This document shows positions 1 to 10,273 of a stretch of 64,000 bases of DNA, piece by piece. A model generated the notes under the pieces. The model did not search any database, was not told where the DNA came from, and was given only the letters and a program-made list of their open reading frames with translations. Made by a program: the position numbers and the translations under genes. Source of the DNA: Anaeramoeba flamelloides (taxonomy: Eukaryota > Metamonada > Anaeramoebidae); assembly GCA_027625915.1 (NCBI GenBank), contig JANTQA010000026.1:6882001-6946000 (forward strand), read 5' to 3'. The stretch's first letter is position 1. The number at the start of each line of letters is the position of its first letter.

Positions 1-935
1 GGGGCTCAATTATTTGAACTATAAAGAATTATTTGTTGATTTAAATTGGAAAATCAAAATTTTTTTATCTGATTTTCCGTTAGGTTTTCCAGAATTTAAA
101 AAAAAATGAGTAAAATCATAGATTTTTCTCTATTTTTTTGAATTCTGGAAAACCTAGGACACCTTTCGTTAGGTTTTTTTTAATTTTTGAAATAAACAGA
201 AAATTTTAATAAATTTTTGGTTTATTCCAAAAAGTAAAAAAAACCTAGGACACTTTCGTTAGGTTTTTTTTTAATTTGAGAAATTAAAAAAGAGCTTGGA
301 AGTTGACTGTCACTTCAGTTAAGTTTTTTTTAATTTTTAAAATAAACTAAAATTTAAATAAATTTTGGGTTTATTAGAAAAGGTAATAAAAAATATACAT
401 TATGTTTTCTTGAGTTTTTTGTTTATTTGGAATATCTATCAATTTTTGTTAGGTTTTTTTTTACTTTACGAAATTAACCGAAAATTTTATTAAAATTTTC
501 TGTTTATTTCTAAAAGTAAAAAAAAACCTAGAAAATTTCACTAATAAAAAAAAACTCCAAAAAAAGTCCCGTTAGGTTTTTATTTTAATACAAGAAATAA
601 ACTGAAAATTTCTGAAATTTTCATTTTATTTCTTAAATTAAAAAAAACCGCCGTTAGCTTTTCCTGAATTCAAAAGAATAGAGTAAAATCTATGATTGTA
701 ATCCATTATTTTGAATTCTGTTAAAGCTAGGCACTCTATGGCATTCTACGATTCCTGAAGGATACTTTCGTTAGGTTTTCCAGGATTCAAAAGAAGAGAG
801 TACAATTCAAAGATTTTAAGAAAAAAACAGAAAACCTCAAGAAAACCGCCGTTGGGTTTTTTTTACTTTCAGATATTAAACGAAAATTTCAAAAATTTTC
901 TTTTTGTTTCTCAAATTAAAAATCCCTATATACTT
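1..935. repeat. Hairpin array H1
   Basis: A run of near-palindromic units of about 70-110 bp, each able to fold into one long hairpin. Arms start with GTTAGGTTTT and end with the complement AAAACCTAG or AAAACCTAACG. One hairpin type has arms around CCAGAATTCAAAAGAA and GAGTAAAATC (about 75-165 and 660-730). A second has arms around ACTTT-GAAATAAAC and GTTTATTTC-AAAGT (about 170-250 and 450-535). Short linkers such as GGACACTTTCG separate the units. The array starts at or before the window edge. No coding sequence is visible in it. The same units recur at five other places in the window. Confidence 0.85.
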
Positions 936-2836
936 GAGGGTACTCTACAAAAATTTTCAATATTTATCATCATTTTTTTTTTTTTTTTCTAATTGATTTT
1001 TTTTAGATCATAAGAATGTTAAAAAGTCATTTGTTATTATCTATTCAATATGAAAATATCATAAAGTTGAATTTAACCTAAATTTTTTTTCCAACAAAAA
1101 GGCACACCTCTATCAACTCATCAATAGTATTGAATTTGATTGTTAATTAGGAATTACACATTGGTGATTTACATTTTAATTATTCATTTTTTCATTTTTT
1201 TTATTTTTTTCTTTATGGGTATTGAACAGTTGGAAAAATGAAAAAAAAAAAAAAAAAGAAAAGAAGAAACAAATTTGGAAATAATCTTCCCAGTATAAAA
1301 CTGAAAACCGATCAAGTTTGATTTCAAATGAGCTAGATATTGGAATTAAGTAAGATCATTATTGGAGTGATGAGTGAAACAAAGAAAAGAGGACTAAAAA
1401 AAAAACAATTGATTCCAAGTAAATACCCAGATGAATTGCGGCTTTATATTGAATATGAGAATTTAAAGAACAAAAGTTTGACGTGTAAAGAGTTATCAAT
1501 AAAATGGATAGAAGTTTTTCCCAATTTCGCATTGTTTAACAGTTTTTTATTGGTTTTATAATATTTTTTCTCTACAATTTTACAAAACAAGATTTCTCAT
1601 TTCAAATAAAAGGTTACATCAATTTTTAAAATATTATGAGTTTTTAATTTTAATTGGTTTGATTTAATGAGTTTTAAAGATTCAGTTGAGTGTTATTTTA
1701 TGTTTTAAAGAGTTTCTTATCTTGTAGAATGATTCTACAATTAATTTGATTCAATTATTAATAATTCTTGAAATTTTCTGTTCCCTTTTATTTGGTAAAG
1801 AGTTTAAAGTCATTTCATATCAATTTAGCATTTTTATACCATTAAAAACGAACTTTTTTTCTTTACTAGAGACTAATCAAAATCCTAGTACTATTAACAA
1901 CAATAAATACAACAGCACCAAGTTTATTAAGAACTAGAATGTTGATTATATTCTGAATAAGCCCAATTAACAGGCACGAAATAATAATTGTAGTGTAAGG
2001 AGTACTTTTTTAGTTTAGCTTGGAATTTTGAAAATTATTTTTTCAAGCGAGTATAGACGATCAATTAATAAGATCACAACCAAAAAAACAAATTTGCACA
2101 CTTATACAATTATAAAAGAATAAGTTTTGGCAACAATAAGTTGGAAATTCATTGAGTATATAACTCTTTCATCTTTACACTAAATGTTAACTCAATAAAT
2201 CCTTAGAATTTTTCCATTGATTCTCTAAAAGTCTAAAAATATTTCACACTTTTAAAAAATGTGTAAATCTGTTAATTGATTTGGAATCACTTCCTCAAAC
2301 TACTAATTCCCTACGTTACATTAGAGCCACTGCTAGATTCTTTGAAAAACAAATTTATCATAGATAGAAGAACCAAGCATGCAACCGAAAATCCTTACGA
2401 TAAAATAAATTGAAAATTACTTTTTTTTGAAAAAAATGGTGTTTACTTTGAAGACAATTTCATCACACAATTGAACCATACATCATTAATTTGTTTGAAA
2501 AATCACTGTTTTACATGGACTACGTACCCTTCACATATTTCTGGAATGTAACTCCTTAAATTTGAAAAATAACACACAATTCAAAAATTATATTGTAATC
2601 ATTTTTTATCATTTTATTTTATTTTTATTTTGTTTGTTTTTTTTGTATTTTTTCTTTTTGATACAATCCACAAACAAATCTCAATAAACACAATTTATTT
2701 TTGTTTATTTAATTTAATTTCTTTTTTAACATTCACGAAATTACGATCATCTACTAGATCACATTTTTTTTTTCAAACACTTTTATTTTTTTATTTTTTT
2801 TTTCATTTTTATTTTGATTGGATCGATTCTTTGTAA
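936..2836. other. Gene-poor stretch upstream of HDAC
   Basis: A/T-rich sequence with no gene I can defend apart from one short open frame at 1370-1561, listed separately. The last 200 bases before the HDAC start (about 2630-2836) are strongly T-rich, which could be its promoter or 5' leader. No clear TATA element stands out against the A/T background. Confidence 0.5.
1370..1561 (+). CDS. Short open frame, unknown
   Basis: A 63-residue frame opening at an ATG, lysine-rich at the start (MSETKKRGLKKKQ), followed by a helical-looking stretch (KYPDELRLYIEYENLKNK and LTCKELSIKWIEVF). Its charge pattern is less random than that of neighbouring noise frames, and a helix-turn-helix remnant from a transposon is conceivable. 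It has no recognisable partner exon. I do not recognise it and it may be spurious. Confidence 0.2.
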   Translation: MSETKKRGLKKKQLIPSKYPDELRLYIEYENLKNKSLTCKELSIKWIEVFPNFALFNSFLLVL

Positions 2837-4776
2837 ATGAATTTTTCAAAAAAAAGAATTAGTTATTTTTATGACTCTGATATTGGGAATTTTAATTATG
2901 GAGGTGATCACCCGATGAAGCCTCGAAGAATTCGCTTAACAGACGATTTAATAACGGGCTATGGACTCCATAAGAAAATGAAAGTCTATTCAATTAACAA
3001 ATCAACACCAAGCGAGCTTACAAATTACCACTCCAAAGAGTATATCGAATTTCTTCAGTTTATTACACCAGACAACCAAGACCTTTTCGATGGGTTGCTT
3101 CAGACCTATAATGTTGGAGAAGATTCTCCGGTTTTTGATGGGTTGTTTAAATTTAGTCAGATTTCTGCTGGTGGATCAATTGACGGAGCAAGAAAATTAA
3201 ACAATGGTGAAACAGATATTGCAATTAATTGGTCTGGTAAAGTTTTTTTCTTTTCTTTTAAATTTTATTATTACAATTGTACAAATTATTCGGATTTTTT
3301 TGAAACAGTATTTTATTCACATTGTTTTTTAATTTTTTAAAAAAGTTTGATAAAGTGATAATTTGGAAAGTGAATAACTTTTTTTTTCAAAGAAAGGTTT
3401 TTCTTATACAAATTTTAATTTACGAAATTTATTTATCATCGAAAGTGAAAAATAATAGAAATTCATTTGGTATTCTTGAAAAAAAAAAAAAAAAAAAAAT
3501 TTACCAAAATTCAATTCAAGGAGAAATAAAGATGAATTATATCACAAGACAAAAAGAGTACTTTTAAAACCCTTTCATTTTTTGAAACTACAAATCTTCT
3601 ACTCTTACCTTATCATGATCCACATTTGTATGAGATTATCATATTTATTTTTTTTTTTTATTTTTTTTGGCAAGGTTGGAATATTTTAACTTTCAAGTTA
3701 TTAATTTTTGATTGAAAAAAAGTTCTTTGTTAATTTTTTTATTGTAACAAGAAGAAAAGGTAATACACAACTCTTCTATTATCTCTTGAGTTTTGATTTG
3801 TCACTTTTTATAAAAGATTTATTTTTGTTTCAAAAAAAAAAAAAAAAATTATCAACCCAGATTTAAAAAAAAACAAAAAACATTAATTTCAAAAAAGATA
3901 AATTTCTTTTTGAAGGATTTTTCTTTAAAGAAGTAAATTGATTCAAAAAACTTGAAGAAATAATCAAATTAAATTTATGGGATATTTTCTTTTGATTAGC
4001 ATCTATTTTAAAAATAAAGTTCGACTAATAATGCCAATTTAAAAAAGTGAAAACTTTTTTTTTTTTTTTTTTTGAGATTGACAGTATTAAAACTGTTTTG
4101 AAAGATTTCTGTTCTAATAAAGTGAGGACTTTTTTTAACAAAAGATATTTTTTCTCTGAATATTGAACACAGGGAATTCAAAAAGTTTAAAAATGAAATC
4201 CTTTAAATAAAAAAAAAAACTTTGTTATTTTGGAGATTATAAAAGTAACAGCTATTAAAATTAAAATTTTCACTTTTTGAAAAAAAGAGAAAAACTATTT
4301 CATCGCTTCAATTATTTTTGAATAGTTTTTATTAGTAATAACATTAATAATTCTCGATCTATTCTGATTTATTCAAATTATATTGTTAAAACTACCATAT
4401 TTATTAAATTGTGAAAAATAAAAAATAAAATTTAAATTTTAAAAATTCTTCTTAAAAATGAAACAAAAAAATATAAAATTAATTCCTTTGGTTTATTCTC
4501 TTCTTTATTTTTGTTCAAAAAATATTTTTTTATCTTTAAAAAGGTGGCCTTCATCATGCAAAAAAAAGAGAAGCTTCTGGATTTTGTTACGTGAATGATA
4601 TTGTATTAGGTATTTTAGAGTTATTAAAATATCACCCAAGGGTATTATATATTGATATTGATATTCATCATGGGGATGGCGTTGAAGAAGCTTTTAAAAA
4701 AACCAATAGAGTTATGACTTGTAGTTTCCATAAATACGGATCTGCATATTTTCCTGGAACAGGTCAGTTTTTTTTT

Positions 4777-4811
<35 letters not shown>

Positions 4812-6656
4812 CTTTTTCCCGATTCCATACATCTTGAATATATTGTGTAAGGTCGTGAATATAGATACCTTTATGTGTTTATATTCAATATTAAAATTAA
4901 AAATTTTAGTAATATTATCAAATTTAATACTGAATAATGTAAAAAACTAAAAACTGATCAATTATTTTTTTTAAAAAGACAACTTTTCCTAAATTATCAA
5001 AAACAAGCATGTTACCACTAAAACTTATCCAAATCAAATAAACATATAAATTATTATTTTTTTACTTTTTTAAAAAAAATCAAAATCGAAACCATAATAC
5101 AAACAATAAATAATAATCAGAATAAAAATATTAATGATAATAAAAATATTAATAATAATAAAATAAAAATAAAAATATTAATAAAAATATTAATAAAAAT
5201 AAAAATAAAAATAAAAATAAAAATAAAAATAAAAATAGGAAATATCAAGGACATTGGAGTTGGTGAAGGTGAAAATTATTCTGTTAATTTCCCATTAGAC
5301 GACGGTATTGATGATGAATCATATTTTAATATTTTTAAAAAAACCATTGATGCAATAATGAAATATTACCAACCATCGGCGATCGTTCTACAATGTGGTG
5401 CGGATACACTTGCTGGTGATGAATTAGGATGCTTTAATTTAACGCTTAAGGGTCATGGTGCATGTGTGAAATATGTTAAAAAATTAGGCAAACCGTTACT
5501 GGTTTTAGGAGGAGGAGGGTATACTCCAAAAAACGTTGCAAAATGCTGGACATATGAAACTTCTTTATTAATTGGTGAAACAGATCTACCAAATGAATTG
5601 CCAGAAACAAAATTTTCATTAGATTTCCCTGATGAAAAATTTTTACACATTGAGCCTAATCTGATGAAAAACAGCAATGAAAGCAAAACTTTAGAAAAAT
5701 CATATCTTCAAATTTTAGAAAATTTAAAACAAATTGAATCTGTACCTTCAGTTGGTATACGTAAAGTTCCGTCTGATGGGTTTGACTTTGGAATCAATTA
5801 CACTAGTTACGAAAAATATAAAGATAATGAGGATTATTTTGAAGTTTCTGAAGAGGAAATTTATCTTGAAACTTTATGGAATGAAGATGAAAGAGATTTT
5901 GGTATTGATTATAATTTGGAATTTCTCGATCAAACTTTCGAAGAAATTACCACTCTTTCTTTTCTGGAAAATGATTTAAAGAATGATTTGAATGATCCTT
6001 TCACAACAAAATTAAACAAAGATCAATTATTTAAAAACTTTGAAGATGAAAAAACAAATGAAATAAAATTTGAAAATGATCTGAAACACATGATAGATAA
6101 CATTGATCACAAATTCAATGGGGATATAAATAATTTATTAGAAAACAGCAATACAAAAAATGAAAATTTAATTCTAAAATTTAATCAAAATATGATCGAC
6201 AACACAAAATTAATCATAAACTCCAATACAAATAAGAATATGTATGAAATTAATGAAACCCACAATGAGGATGAGGGTGAGGGTGAGGATGACAGTAATA
6301 AACAAGAAATAAATAAATGTGGTGTTGAATACGAAGGCGATGAGAATCATTTTAAAAAATCTTTTCAAATCATTTCTGATAATAAAGAAAAACGAATTCA
6401 AAAAAATTTTAAAAATGAAAAACTTATTTCTATGAATGATGAAATATCTGAAAAAAATAATGACAACAAAGAATTTCAAACATCACAAATTTTAAATAAT
6501 TTTGATAAAAATAATTCTTCTTTATTGAACCTAGATTTTTCTTATCATAAAGGAAAGCATTCCTTTAAAGAATTTCAATCCGAGAATAAAGATGATTTTA
6601 ATATCCAACAAAACTTGAAAAAAATACGACAAAATAAAATTCCTACGAAAAATTAA
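2837..6656 (+). CDS. Class I histone deacetylase (Rpd3/HDAC1 type)
   Basis: Zinc-dependent lysine deacetylase of the class I family, which removes acetyl groups from histone tails in nuclear corepressor complexes. Exons: 2837-3236, 4544-4762, 5239-6656, joined through phase 1 introns of 1307 and 476 bp, giving 678 residues. An in-frame stop sits directly before the ATG, so the start is firm. The deacetylase domain spans about residues 8-390. It has the tandem histidines H137-H138 in [14 protein letters not shown], zinc ligands D173 and H175 in DIDIHHGDG and D262 in CGADTLAGD, and the transition-state tyrosine Y301 in GGGGYT. Residues about 390-678 form an acidic, Asn/Lys-rich tail longer than in HDAC1 (about 480 residues in total). 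Oddity: E268 sits where HDAC1 has R270, an inositol-phosphate contact, and K304 replaces R306. Intron 2 holds an AATAAA-type simple repeat. Identity is certain. Membership of a particular complex is inference. Confidence 0.96.
5140..5238. repeat. AATAAA-type simple repeat in HDAC intron 2
   Basis: Irregular tandem AATAAAAAT and AAATAAA units run right up to the 3' splice site of intron 2, where a pyrimidine tract would normally be expected. Confidence 0.8.
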
Positions 6657-6675
6657 TAAATGTAATAAATATAGA

Positions 6676-6715
<40 letters not shown>

Positions 6716-8014
6716 TGAATTATAATAATTTTTTTTTTTTTTAAAATTTCATTTGTGTAAATTTTAATATTTTTTCATTTTTAGATCAGAAAAATTTCAA
6801 TTTTAAAAAGTATTAAAGTAGATCTAAAAAAGTGGAAACATTTTATTTTACATTTCCTAATAATTTTTTCTTTGTTAGTGGAGGTATTTGTAAATTGATA
6901 ATTTCAAATTATTGGAAATATTAATACCTATTGGATCAATGAATATTTTATTTATTTCAAAATATGTTTGATAAAATATTTCCAAACAATGAGAAAAATA
7001 AATAGCACTTTTTTGGTGAAAACATTTTAAGACTAATTTCAATAAAAAACTTGAAATATGGTAAGAGTAAAACTGTTTTTTTAAATAATTCAATGCAATT
7101 GGATGTTTAAATTCTATTTGAAAATTTTGTTGAGATTTAAACAAGTTAGGAAAGTGATTTTTTCAATCAAAAAGAAAATCATAAACACCAATTTTCACCC
7201 CTAAAAAATATAAAATAAAATTGAGATAAGATAATTTAAATATCTTTTATTAAGTGAATAATAAATTATAAAATAAATTGGATTTTTAAGAAGAATTAAT
7301 AAAAGGATGAAATAAAAAATATGAAAATTTAAATAGTTTATTGAATATTCTTTTTAAAAAAGAATTTTAAAATAAATTTTCTATTTTTTTTTGGTAATAG
7401 CATCTAATTACATTATTTTAGTTATTTCATACTTTATGAAAATTAATTGTTATTTTGTAAAAAAAGTTATAATGTTATGATTTTTATCATAAGATTGTGA
7501 TTGACTCTGAGAAGTTATAGAAAATTAAGACTGAAACAAAAATCTTAAAATATTTTGGATATTAGAAGTGATAGTTCACATTGTAAAATAATTCCAACTT
7601 TTTTATAAATTACAGAACAAAAAGAAAGGTAAAGTTTGAAAATGTTAATTTTCTTTTTATTGCTACCAAGAGTTATATAAATAAAAAAAAAATAGTTACT
7701 TATTAATACTGAGATACAAAAGTAAGATTCTATGAGTAAAATGACAATAAGTAGGTAAAGTGAAAAAATATCACTAATAAATGAAAACTAAAATAAATAA
7801 CAAAACTAATCAATTCAAGTACATACACCCAAATGAACCTTCATGATCAATTGATGAAATGAAATTAACGTGATCAAAGTATAGTGGATGTAATTTTGGG
7901 TTTTCTTAATTAAAGGCGGTATTTTTTTTTTTTATTTTTTACCAATAGTTTCTTTTACCCTTTATAAACACTATTTTCTTTTTCTATTTACAATTTTTAT
8001 TTATCCATTTTTTT
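6657..8014. other. Intergenic, no gene seen
   Basis: The 3' flank of the HDAC gene. It holds an (AT)n run at about 6679-6707 and several homopolymer tracts. Open frames here are short and look random. Confidence 0.5.
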
Positions 8015-8120
8015 TTTTTAATACTACAAGGATCTTTTTTAATTGATGATATCAACTTTTAGTAATATTTTACTAATCAAAAATTTAAAGATATAAAAAC
8101 AATCAGGTACTAATGTAATT
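8015..8120. repeat. Dispersed repeat R-D, copy 1
   Basis: Matches 57655-57780 by eye. Shared pieces are ACAAGGATCTT, AATTGAT with ATCAAC, AGTAATATTTTACTAAT-like sequence and CTAATGTAATTTAC. No coding potential is seen. Confidence 0.5.
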
Positions 8121-8479
8121 TACTTTCAATAGCAAATTTCTTTTAATTATAGTAATTTCTATCAGAAATATTAATCACACAAAAAAGTTTTTTTTATATT
8201 TAATCAAGATTCAAATAAGTACTTTGATTTTTTGTTTTTTATTGTACTATTTAATACAAACAGATAATTACTTTTAAACTTTATTTTATAATTTTAGACA
8301 CATCTTTTTTTATTTTATTCTATTTTAATGTTTTTATATAAATATTTTTACTTTTTGAATTTTAAATAAATTATGAAAACTTTTGTAAAAACAATCCAGA
8401 AAATATTTTTTAATTGGATTAAGGATAGATCTCAGAAAAATATTTAATTGATTAAAATAAGAAATTTATTATTTATTAT

Positions 8480-9900
8480 TAAATCTGGTGGTGAAGAGAT
8501 ACTACTTTATTACCGACCAATTTCAATTAATCAAAGTCTCCCAAGATTTTTTCAAAATTGTTATATGTAGGAATCAAAGATTCTTGAGCTTTCGTTTTCA
8601 AAAAACCAATTTGTATTAAAAAAAATTAGATACCAGAATTACAGTTTTAAACTTATTGAATGAATATAAAAAATAAAAAAAATAAATGTAAGAAAGCAAA
8701 TATTTATATAATTAAAATAGATATTTAAAAAAAAATTGTCTCTATTATGATTCACTAATTTATTATTGAATTAAAAAATTTATAAAAAATGAACTTATTA
8801 AAACATATTTAATTGATTATTACTCAAAAGAATTGAATGATTTTTATCAGGGAGATCCTTATCTCTATTTATTATTTGTATTTATTACTCATTTACTTTT
8901 CGAAAAAAATAAAATCACTAACTATATAAGTCCAAATGTTTGCAGATTAACTGATTTTACTTCTGAAAGGATCACTGATAGAAATCAATTTCCACTTTAC
9001 AAAAATTATATAAAATAATAAGAGATTTCGAGAAGAATACTAACAATGATAAAAATAAAAATGTTTAATTCCAAAAGAAAGTTTATATCTTGGTATTTGG
9101 CTAGATAAAAAAACTCATTTAAAATTTAAACGAGATTACGTTAAGACCAATTTTATAATATTAATCGATATATTATACAATAATAAAATTTTTCTAAGGG
9201 ATTAAAAATTCATTTTTTTTAAAGCAGTGTTACATAGCCAATAATTATAAGGATTGGAAATATTTGATTTGACAAAAATAGATTTTAAAATTATTGATAA
9301 ATTGATTAATAATAAAAAAATTACAAATTTCGTCTTCATCAACACATCACCCTTGGCTTATTTATAAAAAAACAGATGTAAAAATTGATCTGGTCAGAAT
9401 AACGATATATAAAAGAATATTAAACTTAATTTAAAAATTAAAAATCCATCTTTTTGATGAATTAATTAATTATCACCCTTTTATAAAAAAGAATCAGAAA
9501 ATATTAATTAGTATGCCAAAAATCTAAAAAAACGAGAACATGAACGAGAAAATTTCAAAATTAAAACTTTCGAAAATAGTCCAAGTTGGAAATGTCGTTA
9601 GGTTTTTTTTAGTTTGAGAAATAATAAAAAAATTTATATAATTTTGGTTTTATTTCTCAAATTAAAAAAAAGATAAACACTTTTTGTTAGGTTTTGCAGA
9701 ATTCAAAAGAATTCATCAAAATCTAAGATTTTACTCAATTCTTTTAAATTCTGGAAAAGTTAACGACTTTTTTTTGTAATTTAAGAAATAAAAAGAAAAT
9801 TAAATAAATTTTCTATTTATTTCTCAAATTAAAAAAAAAACTAAAGGTAAACAAGTGGGGTTAACAACACCTCCCTTAAATAATAAAAAAAAAAAAATCG
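8480..9900 (+). mobile_element. LINE (non-LTR retrotransposon) remnant L1
   Basis: Decayed reverse-transcriptase region. In broken frames one reads an early RT motif YYRPISINQSLPRFF near 8505-8555, a QGDPYLYLLF motif near 8848-8880 (the QGDPLSPLLF motif of LINE RTs) and YLGIWLDK near 9092-9115 (the thumb-side FLGI-LD motif). From about 9390 it parallels the better copy at 55.35 kb (RITIYKR, then FENSPSWK at about 9560-9590). The match then jumps to the family's 3' terminal stem-loop and A-rich tail at about 9846-9898. About 420 bp of LINE between these points is missing, and hairpin array H2 sits in its place. Many stops show it is dead. Confidence 0.8.
9596..9845. repeat. Hairpin array H2 inside LINE L1
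   Basis: Three palindromic units of the H family. One has a GAAATAATAAA-type centre with TTTATTTCTCAAATT (about 9598-9670). One has the GAATTCAAAAGAATT / AATTCTGGAAAA type (about 9690-9760). One is again of the TTTATTTCTC type (about 9770-9835). It begins directly after LINE codons for SPSWK and ends just before the LINE 3' stem-loop. Confidence 0.8.
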
Positions 9901-10273
9901 TTTTACTTTTTTTAACAAATAAATCACATATTAATTAATTATAGTTAAAGAGAGTAAGATAGTTTTAATTTCTAAATTTAAAACAAATCTAACTGGAAAA
10001 AAAATTATTTTCATTTTTTGGGAAGGAATGTAACCGAAATAATGAAATGAGGATTTACTTTCTTAAAGATTAATTGATTTTAATGAAAACCATTTATTTT
10101 TTTCAAAAAAAATAATATTTTCTTCTGGAATGGAACAAAAAGATACAAAGAAAATATTACTTATTAAATTATTTAATTCTTTTCTTAATCAATAAAAGAT
10201 AAAAACAAATGGTAATTTTATTTTAATTTAATTCCAAGATTTTTTTGCAATGATAAGATTGTAAATTTTGAAA
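9901..10273. other. 3' flank of the ChAPs-like gene
   Basis: A/T-rich spacer between the LINE tail and the convergent minus-strand stop codon at 10274. Nothing specific is seen. Confidence 0.4.

Noticed and set aside
1-935. Telomere-like TTAGG text in the hairpin arrays
   Set aside because: TTAGG occurs once per hairpin arm inside longer units. There is no tandem short-period repeat, and the arrays also lie mid-window.
3322-3567. Open frame in HDAC intron 1
   Set aside because: It lies wholly within the intron defined by the exact WSG-GLHHA junction and has random composition.
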